Assembly: GCA_040386195.1 (NCBI GenBank)
Contig: JAZKFV010000008.1
Span: forward strand, 1 to 26,923
Length of the DNA stretch: 26,923 bases
From: JAJTCH01 sp040386195
GTDB lineage: Bacteria > Pseudomonadota > Alphaproteobacteria > Rickettsiales > UBA1997
Direction of reading: 5' to 3'
Shown piece by piece: positions 1-7,992 of this stretch. The translations under genes and the position numbers were made by a program. The notes below the pieces were generated by a model. That model had not been told where the DNA came from. It saw nothing but the letters and a program-made list of their open reading frames with translations, and ran no database searches. Position 1 is the stretch's first letter, and each line of letters begins with the position of its first letter.

Positions 1-23
1 TTCTCGTTCAAAACTAAAAACGT

Positions 24-53
24 CGTCATTGCGAGCTCTGCGCGGCAATCCAG
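24..53. repeat. Dispersed GC-rich repeat, GTCATTGCGAGC type
   Basis: A 30-base GC-rich block stands out from AT-rich flanks. It begins CGTCATTGCGAGC and ends GCGGCAATCCAG; the ATTGC and GCAAT ends are complementary, so it can fold into an imperfect hairpin. Motifs of this form are common multi-copy intergenic repeats in Rickettsiales and several other bacteria (family recognition from memory). It lies just beyond the 3' end of the antitoxin gene that ends at 69. Confidence 0.6.
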
Positions 54-68
54 TTTTACGCAATCACA

Positions 69-413
69 TTACAATTTTTTAGTGGTATTATTTTTTTTAG
101 TTTTAATTTTAGTATGAGCTTCAGACTTAGCTTTATCAATAATTTTTTGTAACTCTTCAAAAACTTCCTCAGCCGGAGAAAATTTACCATTTTCAAAATC
201 TTCTAAACCGCGATTAATCTCATCAACAGTTTGATCAAATTCTAATTTCTTTTGAATTTTTTGATAAGCAGCGGCATCCATAACCACAATCTCTGCTTTG
301 CCATTCACGGTTAGAATAGAAGGTCGTCCGGATTTTTTGAGATTAGCAATAAATTTAGCAGTGTCGTTTTTGAAGCTGGTTAAAGATTGAATATCTTGAG
401 TTATATTTAGCAT
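69..413 (-). CDS. Type II antitoxin, Phd/YefM family
   Basis: This 114-residue protein looks like a Phd/YefM antitoxin. Residues 1-55 match the family's N-terminal DNA-binding fold: an early stretch leading to a serine/threonine-rich turn, then 'SGRPSILTVNGKAEIVVMD', the typical beta-hairpin, and 'AAAYQKI'. The C-terminal half (about residues 60-95) is acidic and helical, as expected for toxin neutralisation, and the protein ends in a lysine-rich tail. Family members bind a RelE-, YoeB- or Doc-type toxin and repress their own promoter. The toxin gene normally follows directly, but here only 68 bases remain before the window edge and they hold a dispersed repeat, so the partner is either outside the window or lost. 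The start is the first ATG, 55 bases downstream of the folK stop on the same strand; no Shine-Dalgarno sequence is visible. Confidence 0.75.
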   Translation of the reverse strand: MLNITQDIQSLTSFKNDTAKFIANLKKSGRPSILTVNGKAEIVVMDAAAYQKIQKKLEFDQTVDEINRGLEDFENGKFSPAEEVFEELQKIIDKAKSEAHTKIKTKKNNTTKKL

Positions 414-468
414 ATTTAAAAAGATTTAATTAAGTTTTTTAAAAATCTAATTCAATCTTAAAAATAAA

Positions 469-924
469 TCAAACTTTTAATTTCTTTAAAATTTCCGGCT
501 CAATTTCAGCAATAGTTTTTAAGAAAAAATCGCGGTTGAAAAGTTCGGGATGAGGGATTTTTAAGGCGGCGCCGTGATCAATTTTTAAATCAGCAATCGC
601 AACAATATCAATATCAATTTCTCGTGGTGCCCATTTGCCGCGATAGATTTTGCCTAGATCAATTTCAAGTTTTTGAGTGATTCTTAAAATTTCTAACGGT
701 GGAAATTTTTCTAAATTGATTTGTGCGGAAAGAGCCAGATTATAAAAATCAATATCCCATTCCGGCGGTGAGTTTGGTAGCAATAAAGCTTTATTTTCTA
801 GGGTTGAAGATTGTTTAAGATCAGTTAATTCTAATGCAATTTGCAGCAATTTTATCGCTTGATTGAGATAAGATTGGCGATTGCCGATATTGGAGCCGAG
901 GCAAAAAATAATTCTTTGAAACAT
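469..924 (-). CDS. folK: 2-amino-4-hydroxy-6-hydroxymethyldihydropteridine pyrophosphokinase
   Basis: FolK transfers pyrophosphate from ATP to 6-hydroxymethyl-7,8-dihydropterin in folate synthesis. The protein starts 'MFQRIIFCLGSNIGNR', the family's N-terminal LGSNIG motif. It carries the substrate- and metal-binding signature 'KWAPREIDIDIVAI' (PRxIDIDI) and the 'IPHPELFNRDFFL' motif, where families usually have IPHPxxxxRxFVL. The start at 924 gives 151 residues. An in-frame upstream ATG at 963 was rejected because it adds 13 unrelated residues and would overlap the stop of the efflux channel gene at 947. The gene sits 22 bases behind that gene on the same strand, so it may be read as the last part of the efflux operon. 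Function is confident; co-transcription is inferred from spacing. Confidence 0.93.
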   Translation of the reverse strand: MFQRIIFCLGSNIGNRQSYLNQAIKLLQIALELTDLKQSSTLENKALLLPNSPPEWDIDFYNLALSAQINLEKFPPLEILRITQKLEIDLGKIYRGKWAPREIDIDIVAIADLKIDHGAALKIPHPELFNRDFFLKTIAEIEPEILKKLKV

Positions 925-946
925 AACAATTAATAACTTTACTAAT

Positions 947-2332
947 TTATAAAATCCCGCCACCCAAGACTTTATATAGTTGAGTTAGATTTGCTAATTT
1001 TTCTTTTTGTAAATTAATTTTGCTTTGCTCGGCTAAAAATAATTGTTTTTGAGCATCGGCAACATTTAAAAAACTGTCAATTCCTTCGCGGTATCTGGCG
1101 TTAGAAATTGTATAAGCTTGGTTGGCGGCATCTGCCAAATTAGTTTCGGCTTGCATTTGTTGGTCTAAATTTTTCTGCGCCGCTAACTGATCAGCAACCT
1201 CACGAAAAGCGGTTTGAATGGCTTTTTCATATTTGGCGATATAAATATTTTTGCTAATTTTAGCATAATTTAAATTGGCTTTGTTTTTTCCGCCCTGAAA
1301 AATTGGCAAACTAACTTGCGGGGTAAAGCTCCACGCCGCAGAAGAGCTGGAAAATAAATTTGATAAATCTGAGCTGGCATATCCTGCTGAACCAACCAAA
1401 GAAATAGTTGGAAAAAATGCCGCTCTGGCAACGCCAATATTGGCATTGGCAGCTTTGAGTTGATGCTCAGCTTGCATCACATCTGGGCGCATTAATAATA
1501 CATCGGATTTTAAACCGATTGGCAAATTTGCCATCAATTCAACATCTTCCAATTTAGCCGGCTTTTCCAAAAGCTCAAAACTGGCAACGCCCATCAAAAG
1601 TAATAAGGCATTTTTATCTTGCTCGGTCTTGCGGGCATAAAGCGCTTGGGTGGATTTGGCGTTTTCAATATTGATCCTTGCCCCAGATAAATCGAGCCCA
1701 GAAATGATGCCAAATTCAAAACGTTTTTTGATCATTTCAAAAGATTTTTCTTCAGCAGCAACAGTGTCTTTGGCTAATTGCCAAATTTTTTGATCGGCGA
1801 GAAATTGTAAATAAGCGTTGGCAACTTCAGCAATCAAAGCAATTTGCGCGGCATTTTTAGCTTCTGTGGTGGCAAAAAAACTTTCCAAAGCCATTTTATT
1901 GCTGCTGCGAATTTTACCGAATAAATCAATTTCAAAAGCAGCGCTGGCAATATTGGCGTCATATCTTGAATTTTGAAAACCAACAAAGCCAATATTGGCG
2001 GGAATTTCTTGTTTGGTGTAGCTTGCTTTAGCATCAATTTTGGGCATTAAATTGGATTGACTAACCCGATATAAAGCCCGCGCCGCATCAATATTTAAAA
2101 CCGCCACTCGCAAATCGCGGTTATTATCCAAAGCAGTTTGGATAATTTTTTGCAGATCGGCAGATTTAAAGAATTCCTGCCATTTGATGCTGGAAACTGC
2201 TTGAATTTGCTCAGCAGAATCAATTCCGGAAAATGTTTCTGCCACCGGAGATTTGGGGCGTGAATATTTTGGAATCATTGTGCAAGATGAGATCAGAGCA
2301 ATGATTATGGCGCCGCTAAGAATTCTGTTCAT
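947..2332 (-). CDS. RND efflux outer-membrane channel lipoprotein (NodT/OprM family)
   Basis: This 461-residue protein is the outer-membrane channel of the tripartite pump encoded upstream. It has a lipoprotein signal peptide (residues 1-16) with the lipobox ISSC and lipid-bearing Cys17, followed by 'KYSRPKSPVAETFSG', typical of the OprM/NodT group. Two duplicated outer-membrane-efflux domains follow, with the recognisable 'LKSDVLLMRPDVMQAEHQLKAANANIGVARAAFFPTISL' segment in the middle and 'ANQAYTISNARYREGIDSFLNVADAQ' near the end. Length is normal for the family. Its start lies 17 bases inside the 3' end of the transporter gene, which implies translational coupling. In the assembled pump a trimer docks on the adaptor and opens the path across the outer membrane. 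Substrates cannot be told from sequence. Confidence 0.92.
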   Translation of the reverse strand: MNRILSGAIIIALISSCTMIPKYSRPKSPVAETFSGIDSAEQIQAVSSIKWQEFFKSADLQKIIQTALDNNRDLRVAVLNIDAARALYRVSQSNLMPKIDAKASYTKQEIPANIGFVGFQNSRYDANIASAAFEIDLFGKIRSSNKMALESFFATTEAKNAAQIALIAEVANAYLQFLADQKIWQLAKDTVAAEEKSFEMIKKRFEFGIISGLDLSGARINIENAKSTQALYARKTEQDKNALLLLMGVASFELLEKPAKLEDVELMANLPIGLKSDVLLMRPDVMQAEHQLKAANANIGVARAAFFPTISLVGSAGYASSDLSNLFSSSSAAWSFTPQVSLPIFQGGKNKANLNYAKISKNIYIAKYEKAIQTAFREVADQLAAQKNLDQQMQAETNLADAANQAYTISNARYREGIDSFLNVADAQKQLFLAEQSKINLQKEKLANLTQLYKVLGGGIL

Positions 2333-5300
2333 TGTTGTTTTTTTTATTTTTCCAAGAAAATTGCTGAACTTTTATATAAAACATTGGCACAAATAATATT
2401 GCCAGAGTGCTAGCGGCAATCATTCCACCCATCACGCCAATGCCAATGGCATTTTGGCTGGCGGAGCCGGCGCCGTGGGCAAATGCTAGGGGAGCTACGC
2501 CTAAAATAAATGCCATAGAAGTCATAATAATTGGGCGAAATCTTTGTTTAACCGCGATCATTGCGGCTTCGTTAATATTGTGTCCTTGCCGCGTTAAATT
2601 GCGGGCGAACTCCACAATTAATATGGCGTTTTTGGCCGCCAGCCCAATGGTGGTCAGCAAGCCAACTTGAAAATAAATGTCATTACCAATGCCGGTTAAA
2701 AGCGCCGCCATTGCCGTGCCAATAATGCCCAGCGGCACCACCATCATTACGGCAAAAGGTATTGACCAGCTTTCATACAAAGCCGCCAAACTCAAAAACA
2801 CTACGATTATTGATAACAAATAAAGCACCGGAGTTTGCGCGCCGGCAAGACGCTCTTCATAAGAAAGTCCTTGCCATTCATAGCCAATTCCGGCGGGTAA
2901 TTTTTCAACCATTTTTTCCATTTCTAAAATTGCGGTTCCAGTGCTTAAACCCGCAGCTGGTGAGCCTTGAATATTCACCGAAGCATTGCCGTTGAAGCGT
3001 TCTAATTTTGGTGAACCAAAAGCCCAATGCGCTGAAGAAAAGCTGTTAAAAGGAACCATTTTGCCTTGGTTATTTTTTACATACCATTTATTGACATCTT
3101 GGGGCAGCATTCGATAAGGCGCGTCGCCTTGCAGATAAACTTTTTTGATGCGACCCTGATCGATAAAATCATTGACATAAGACGAGCCCCAAACGGTTTG
3201 TAAAGTTTTGTTGATATCGTCAATTGACAAGCCCAAAGCTGCGGCTTTTTCGGTATCAATATCAATTTTATATTGCGCCACATCGCTAAGACCATTGGGG
3301 CGAACTGCGAGCAAATTTTTATTTTGCGCTGCCATTCCCAGCAGTTGATTGCGCGCTTGCATCAAGCCTTCGTGCCCCAATCCACCGCGATCAATTAATT
3401 GAAAATCAAAGCCAGAAGCATTGCCCAGCTCGCGAACTGGCGGCGGATAAAATGCAAAAGCGGAAGCGCCTTTAATTTGTGAAAAAGCGCCCATAGTTCT
3501 GCCAGCTAGCGCAAAGACTGATTGGTCTTGATCTTTTCTTGCGCTCCAATCTTTTAAACCCACAAAACCCAAAGCAGCATTTTGACCGCTGCCAGCAAAG
3601 CTGAAGCCGGTTACGGTGAAAAGATGATCAATATTTTTACCTTCATTATCCAAAAGATGATCTTCAATTTGTTTTACACTTTGCAAAGTGGTCTCGGCCG
3701 TTGATCCGGGCGGAGTGCTGATTAAAAGATACATCACACCTTGATCTTCATTGGGCAAAAATGAAGTGGGAATTCTGATAAACACCAAAACCAAAATGCC
3801 CAGCAAAACTCCATAAACAATAAAATATTTTTTTGGTTTATTAATAATGATATTGGCAAGCTTGGCATATTGGCTGCGGCTTTTATCGAAGAACTGATTA
3901 AACCAGCCAAAAAATCCACTATGAACTTCGCCGTGACCTTTTTTAATTGGCTGCAAAATAGTTGCGCAAAGTGATGGTGATAAAATTAACGCCACTAAAA
4001 CTGACAGCGTCATTGCTGAAACTATCGTTAAAGAAAACTGGCGATATATTGCGCCGGGCGCGCCGCCAAAAAAAGCCATTGGCACAAAAACTGCTGACAA
4101 AACCAAAGCAATACCAATCAAAGCGCCGGTAATTTGATCCATTGATTTGCGCGTTGCTTCTAAAGGCGAAAGCCCTTCTTCATTCATCAATCTTTCAACA
4201 TTTTCAACCACCACAATGGCGTCATCAACCAACAAACCAATGGCTAAAACCAAAGCGAACATTGTTAAAACATTGATACTAAAACCAAACGCCGCCAAAG
4301 CGGCAAAGGTTCCAAGTATTACAATTGGAACGGCAATAGTTGGAATTAATGTGGCGCGAAAATTTTGCAGAAATAAATACATCACCAAAAACACCAAGAA
4401 GATCGCAATCAACAAGGTTTTCACCACCTCTTCAATTGAGAGTTTTACGAATGGCGTGGTGTCGTAAGGATAAAGAACCTTAACGCCGGCGGGCAAAACT
4501 TTAGATAATTCATTAATTTTGGCTTTAACATTTGCCGCGGTTTTCAAAGCATTGGCGCCACTTGCCAAACTAACCGCCACACCGGCGGCGGGCATTCTTT
4601 TATAGCGAACGATGCGGTCATAATTTTGGGAACCAAGCTCAATTCTTGCCACATCTTTGAGGCGAATTTGCGAACCGTTGCTATTCACTTTGAGCACAAT
4701 TCTTTTAAATTCTTCAGTGGTTTTTAAACGTGAGCTGGCATTAATTGTGGCGTTGAGCTGCTGCCCTTCAACCGCCGGCAAGCCGCCCATTTGACCTGCT
4801 GAAACATCGACATTTTGCTCAGAAATTGCTTTTTTAACATCGGCAACCGTTAAATTAAATTTGAGCAATTTATCGGGACTCAGCCACACTCGCATTGAAT
4901 ATGGCGAGCCAAAAACCGTCACCGTGCCCACGCCGTTGACTCGTGAAATTGGGTCTTGAATTTTGGAAGATAAAATATCGCCAAGCTCACCTTGAGTGAT
5001 TTTGCCGTCTTCAGAATAAAAACCAATAACTAGTAAAAAGCTTTCATTAGCTTTAGTCACCTTCAAACCTTGCTGCTGAACATCTTGCGGCAAAAGTGGC
5101 AAGGCGGCTTGAACTTTATTTTGAGTTTGCACCTGAGCAATATTGGGATCAGTTCCTGGTTCAAAAGTTAAAGTGATATTCACATTGCCAGTAGAATCGC
5201 TGGTGCTGCTAAAATAACGCAAATTATCAATACCGCTGAGCTGCTGCTCAATTACTTGGGTGACACTATTTTCTAAAGTTTCTGCCGAAGCACCAGGAAG

Positions 5301-5444
5301 AGAAGCGCGCACTGAAACCGCTGGCGGCGCAATGTTTGGATATTGCTCAACTGGCAATTTTAAAATCGCAATTGCGCCAGCCAACATAATCATTATGGCA
5401 ATTACCCAAGCGAATACTGGTCTGTCGATAAAAAATCTGGACAT
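2316..5444 (-). CDS. acrB: RND multidrug efflux transporter, inner-membrane component (AcrB/MexB-like, HAE1)
   Basis: This full-length 1042-residue RND transporter is a proton-driven drug pump. It starts 'MSRFFIDRPVFAWVIAI', the standard N-terminal helix. The proton-relay aspartates are present as D407-D408 in 'IGLLVDDAIVVVENVERLM', and the partner lysine lies in 'GLAAKNAILIVEFARN' near residue 940. Two large periplasmic loops separate the transmembrane blocks, as in AcrB. It follows the adaptor gene by 18 bases and overlaps the channel gene by 17, giving the order repressor, adaptor, transporter, channel. No frameshift or missing core motif was seen. The symbol acrB marks family membership; the true substrate range is unknown. 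Confidence 0.95.
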   Translation of the reverse strand: MSRFFIDRPVFAWVIAIMIMLAGAIAILKLPVEQYPNIAPPAVSVRASLPGASAETLENSVTQVIEQQLSGIDNLRYFSSTSDSTGNVNITLTFEPGTDPNIAQVQTQNKVQAALPLLPQDVQQQGLKVTKANESFLLVIGFYSEDGKITQGELGDILSSKIQDPISRVNGVGTVTVFGSPYSMRVWLSPDKLLKFNLTVADVKKAISEQNVDVSAGQMGGLPAVEGQQLNATINASSRLKTTEEFKRIVLKVNSNGSQIRLKDVARIELGSQNYDRIVRYKRMPAAGVAVSLASGANALKTAANVKAKINELSKVLPAGVKVLYPYDTTPFVKLSIEEVVKTLLIAIFLVFLVMYLFLQNFRATLIPTIAVPIVILGTFAALAAFGFSINVLTMFALVLAIGLLVDDAIVVVENVERLMNEEGLSPLEATRKSMDQITGALIGIALVLSAVFVPMAFFGGAPGAIYRQFSLTIVSAMTLSVLVALILSPSLCATILQPIKKGHGEVHSGFFGWFNQFFDKSRSQYAKLANIIINKPKKYFIVYGVLLGILVLVFIRIPTSFLPNEDQGVMYLLISTPPGSTAETTLQSVKQIEDHLLDNEGKNIDHLFTVTGFSFAGSGQNAALGFVGLKDWSARKDQDQSVFALAGRTMGAFSQIKGASAFAFYPPPVRELGNASGFDFQLIDRGGLGHEGLMQARNQLLGMAAQNKNLLAVRPNGLSDVAQYKIDIDTEKAAALGLSIDDINKTLQTVWGSSYVNDFIDQGRIKKVYLQGDAPYRMLPQDVNKWYVKNNQGKMVPFNSFSSAHWAFGSPKLERFNGNASVNIQGSPAAGLSTGTAILEMEKMVEKLPAGIGYEWQGLSYEERLAGAQTPVLYLLSIIVVFLSLAALYESWSIPFAVMMVVPLGIIGTAMAALLTGIGNDIYFQVGLLTTIGLAAKNAILIVEFARNLTRQGHNINEAAMIAVKQRFRPIIMTSMAFILGVAPLAFAHGAGSASQNAIGIGVMGGMIAASTLAILFVPMFYIKVQQFSWKNKKNNNEQNS

Positions 5445-5462
5445 AGTTTTACTTTGATATAG

Positions 5463-6632
5463 TTAATTTGACTTTTCCTGCGGGAAAACCGCTTTCACAA
5501 GAGCGCCGGGTGCAATTTTTTGGAAGCCCTCAGTGACAATCACATCACCATCTTTTAAACCATCTTTTATTAACCATTGATTACCAATTGCCTTTACAAT
5601 GTTAATTGGCGCTGGATTAACTTTATTTTCAGCGTCAATAATCCACACGCTCAAAGTGCCGTCAGGATTACGAGTTGCGGCTTTTTGGGGAATTAAAATT
5701 GCGTTAGAACTATTAATTCTAATTCTGGTTTTGACAAAAGATCCGGGCAATAAAATTTGATCCGGATTATCAAAAATAGCTCTAAGTTCAACTGAGCTGG
5801 TGCTTGGATCCACATTGACTTCTGAAAATTGTAAAGAACCTTGATGCTGATAAATCGTGCCGTCATTCAAATATAAATCGACGGGAACTTTTTGATCTTT
5901 GGCAGCGCCTTTAACATTACTTTGAAATTGAGTTAAATCCTCGCTGGCTCTGGCAATATCAACATAGATTGGATCAAGCTGAGTTATGTTAGTGATAATT
6001 TGCGCTTGATTAGCCGCAACTAATGAACCTTCCGTGACCAATGATTTGCTGATTCTGCCGCTAATTGGGGCAAAAACTTTAGTATAATTTAAATAAACTT
6101 TAGCTTTATCAACTGCCGCTTTGGCAATTGCAACCGTTGCTTTCGCCTCGCCTAAACTGGCGATCACATCGTCATATTCTTGCTTGCTAACCGCATCAAC
6201 TTCAATCAATTTTTTGAAGCGATCATTTTTAGCTTTGGTGGTAACCAAATTAGCTTTGGCCTTTTCTAAATCAGCTTTGGCGCTGTTATAAGCTGCTAAA
6301 TAAGGCGCGTCATCAATTTGATAAAGCTGCTGACCTTTTTTCACCAAACTGCCTTCAGTGAAAAAACGCTTGAGAATAATTCCATCAACTTGCGGACGAA
6401 TTTCAGCAAAACGATAGGCCGAAGTGCGACCGGGCAATTCTTCAAAATCATCAACATTTTGACTTTGTAATTTGAGCGCCAAAACTTCTACAGCCGGCTT
6501 ATTTTGATTGGCTTTGGCGCCAGCTTTAAAATGAAGAAAGCCATAATATGCAGCGCCGGCAAAAGCCAGAATTGCTAAAATAATATAGATTTTTTTGCGA
6601 TTATTTTGACTAATTTTTATTTTAAATTTCAT
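5463..6632 (-). CDS. acrA: RND efflux periplasmic adaptor (membrane fusion protein, AcrA-like)
   Basis: This 389-residue membrane fusion protein links the inner-membrane transporter to the outer-membrane channel. Residues 1-14 are basic and about 15-35 form a single membrane anchor. There is no lipobox cysteine, so unlike E. coli AcrA it is probably held by a transmembrane segment. The lipoyl half-motifs are visible as 'GIILKRFFTEGSLVKKGQQLYQID' and 'VFAPISGRISKSLVTEGSLV'. Between them lies a long alpha-hairpin rich in Ala, Lys and Glu. The C-terminal half has the beta-barrel and membrane-proximal domains, including 'LPGSFVKTRI'. The gene follows tetR by 5 bases and precedes acrB by 18, consistent with one transcript. 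Confidence 0.93.
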   Translation of the reverse strand: MKFKIKISQNNRKKIYIILAILAFAGAAYYGFLHFKAGAKANQNKPAVEVLALKLQSQNVDDFEELPGRTSAYRFAEIRPQVDGIILKRFFTEGSLVKKGQQLYQIDDAPYLAAYNSAKADLEKAKANLVTTKAKNDRFKKLIEVDAVSKQEYDDVIASLGEAKATVAIAKAAVDKAKVYLNYTKVFAPISGRISKSLVTEGSLVAANQAQIITNITQLDPIYVDIARASEDLTQFQSNVKGAAKDQKVPVDLYLNDGTIYQHQGSLQFSEVNVDPSTSSVELRAIFDNPDQILLPGSFVKTRIRINSSNAILIPQKAATRNPDGTLSVWIIDAENKVNPAPINIVKAIGNQWLIKDGLKDGDVIVTEGFQKIAPGALVKAVFPQEKSN

Positions 6633-6637
6633 TTTAG

Positions 6638-7204
6638 TTACCGTTTAATTATGCCGTTCCAATAAATTTCAAAACTGTTTGAGATATGCTCTTTTAAAGC
6701 CTTGCCGCGCAAATTTTGTGATTTTAAATAAGAGATTGCCGCCATCAATTGTGACGAAACTAAATCACAATAATAATCCAAAGGAATGTTGACAATTTGC
6801 CCATCGGCAATTCCCTGTCCAATTTTTTGATTAGCAACTTTGAAGATTTCTTCGGTGCGGTTGGTTGCATCTGGACTTATAACTTGTGAAGCCTTGAGCA
6901 AATGCACAACTTTATATTTTACCGGATTAGCAATTGCCCATAAAATATAAGAGCTCCAAAGTGAGAAGAGAAATTTTTGTAAAGTTTTAACTTCAGCAAC
7001 ATCAGATAGAATTGAATCAGCAATTTCGGTTTTAATTTGCAGATAAACTTCATCAATTAAAATTTGCTTAGACGCAAAATAGTTAAACAAACTGCCATTA
7101 GAAACGCCTGCTTCTTCGGCAATTTTAGCGGTTGCAACTGAAACGCCTTCAGTGGCAAAAAGTTTGATAGTGGCGACGATGATTTTTTTGTCTTTTGGGA
7201 GCAT
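6638..7204 (-). CDS. TetR/AcrR-family transcriptional repressor
   Basis: This 188-residue protein has a typical TetR N-terminal DNA-binding domain: about residues 8-52 read 'IIVATIKLFATEGVSVATAKIAEEAGVSNGSLFNYFASKQILIDEVY', with the helix-turn-helix and the conserved 'GSLFNYFASK' recognition segment. The remaining helical part would form the ligand-binding and dimerisation domain. It is the first gene of the efflux operon, 5 bases ahead of the adaptor gene. Upstream lies a 30-base near-palindrome (7234-7263) overlapping a good promoter, which is the expected arrangement for a repressor that controls itself and the pump and is released by a pump substrate. The ligand is unknown. The ATG at 7204 places the domain correctly; no Shine-Dalgarno sequence is seen. 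Confidence 0.9.
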   Translation of the reverse strand: MLPKDKKIIVATIKLFATEGVSVATAKIAEEAGVSNGSLFNYFASKQILIDEVYLQIKTEIADSILSDVAEVKTLQKFLFSLWSSYILWAIANPVKYKVVHLLKASQVISPDATNRTEEIFKVANQKIGQGIADGQIVNIPLDYYCDLVSSQLMAAISYLKSQNLRGKALKEHISNSFEIYWNGIIKR

Positions 7205-7226
7205 ATTTTGAAAAAAAGATTGGCGG

Positions 7227-7256
7227 ATTTTAAATTATGACTGACTAGTTAGTCAA
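7227..7256 (-). promoter_or_regulatory. Sigma70-type promoter of the tetR-efflux operon
   Basis: On the minus strand, TTGACT (plus 7251-7256) and TAAAAT (plus 7227-7232) are separated by 18 bases; each matches five of six consensus positions. Transcription would begin about 7220, just ahead of the tetR ATG at 7204. The -35 box and most of the spacer lie inside the palindromic operator. Confidence 0.55.
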
Positions 7257-7263
7257 TCATAAT
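7234..7263. promoter_or_regulatory. Palindromic operator, probable TetR-family binding site
   Basis: A 30-base near-perfect inverted repeat has half-sites ATTATGACTGACTAG and TTAGTCAATCATAAT; 13 of 15 positions pair. Its TGACTGACTAGTTAGTCA core is the form many TetR/AcrR-family regulators recognise. It overlaps the -35 region of the divergently placed tetR promoter, so binding should block the pump operon. It lies about 80 bases upstream of grpE, whose own promoter may be outside its reach. Confidence 0.7.
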
Positions 7264-7273
7264 TTTTAAGATA

Positions 7274-7300
7274 TTGAAAAAAAATATTTACAACCTAAAT
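7274..7300 (+). promoter_or_regulatory. Possible heat-shock (sigma32-like) promoter of grpE
   Basis: TTGAAA (7274-7279) and CCTAAAT (7294-7300) are 14 bases apart, loosely like sigma32 elements (CTTGAAA and CCCCAT-T). The position 45 bases ahead of the grpE ATG and the known heat-shock role of grpE support it, but the -10 match is weak. Confidence 0.3.
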
Positions 7301-7344
7301 ATGGGCAGTAAATTTTGCGCTCCTTAAATTAAACCTCCTAAAAA

Positions 7345-7896
7345 ATGACTGAAGAAAAAACCGAGAATCAAGAAAATATTACTGACCAAACTCAGTCTGA
7401 ACCAGAACAAATTTCTGAATCAGATCAAAAAATTTCTGCCTTAGAAGAAGATAACAGAAATCTAAATGATCGCTTGCTTCGCCTTGCTGCCGAGCTGGAT
7501 AATACTCGCAAAAGAAATCGTGAAGAAGTTGATAAAGCTAATAAATACGCGGTTTCAAATTTTGCCGGCGATTTGGTTTTGGTGGTCGAGAATTTTTATT
7601 TAGCCTCAGATAATTTGCCCGAAGAAGAAATTAACAAATCACCTTTGATCAAACATTTTGCCGAAGCGATGGTGATGACTAAAAAAGAATTAACTAAAAC
7701 TTTAGAAAAGCACGGCATTAAAAGAATTTATCCGGCTGGCGAAAAGTTTGATCACAATTATCACGAAGCCATTTCTCAAGTTGCCGCCCAAGAAAATGAA
7801 GAAGACGGCATAATCAAACAAGTTATTCAAGCCGGCTATAGCATTGGCGAAAGGTTGATTCGTCCGGCTTTAGTAATAGTTGCAAATAAAAGCTAG
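7345..7896 (+). CDS. grpE: GrpE nucleotide-exchange factor
   Basis: GrpE drives ADP release from DnaK in the chaperone cycle and acts as a thermosensor. The 183-residue protein has the family layout: a charged, disordered N-terminus (1-30), a long coiled coil (about 30-80) with 'LEEDNRNLNDRLLRLAAELDNTRKRNREEVDKANKYA', and a C-terminal beta domain. That domain shows the signature 'LEKHGIKRIYPAGEKFDHNYHEAISQVA' and 'VIQAGYSIGERLIRPALVIVA'. The gene stands alone, divergent from the tetR operon, without hrcA or dnaK beside it. The ATG at 7345 gives a normal N-terminus; upstream is CCTCC, which is not a ribosome-binding sequence. An intrinsic terminator follows at 7921. Confidence 0.95.
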   Translation: MTEEKTENQENITDQTQSEPEQISESDQKISALEEDNRNLNDRLLRLAAELDNTRKRNREEVDKANKYAVSNFAGDLVLVVENFYLASDNLPEEEINKSPLIKHFAEAMVMTKKELTKTLEKHGIKRIYPAGEKFDHNYHEAISQVAAQENEEDGIIKQVIQAGYSIGERLIRPALVIVANKS

Positions 7897-7920
7897 AATC
7901 CTCTTGCAAAAAACAAATTT

Positions 7921-7946
7921 AGCCGTTAAATTGCCGGCTCTTTTTT
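7921..7946 (+). terminator. Rho-independent terminator after grpE
   Basis: AGCCG (7921-7925) pairs with CGGCT (7935-7939) around a 9-base loop, followed after one C by six T residues (7941-7946). It lies 25 bases past the grpE stop and ahead of the tRNA, so it probably separates the two transcripts. The stem is only five pairs. Confidence 0.55.
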
Positions 7947-7992
7947 ATTGCTGCATACAACTTATCTTTTATTTCTTAAATAAAAATAATTC

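Noticed and set aside
422..448. AT-rich inverted repeat AGATTT...AAATCT ahead of the Phd-type antitoxin
   Set aside because: Six AT-rich pairs with a long spacer are expected by chance in this composition, so it was not called an operator.
925..963. Upstream ATG extending folK by 13 residues
   Set aside because: The extension overlaps the stop of the efflux channel gene and does not resemble FolK; the ATG at 924 gives the family N-terminus.
4147..4467. 106-codon plus-strand open frame inside acrB
   Set aside because: It is the antisense shadow of a strongly conserved transporter region and has no recognisable protein features.
7334..7340. CCTCC ahead of grpE as a ribosome-binding site
   Set aside because: It has the anti-Shine-Dalgarno polarity, not the Shine-Dalgarno sequence itself.
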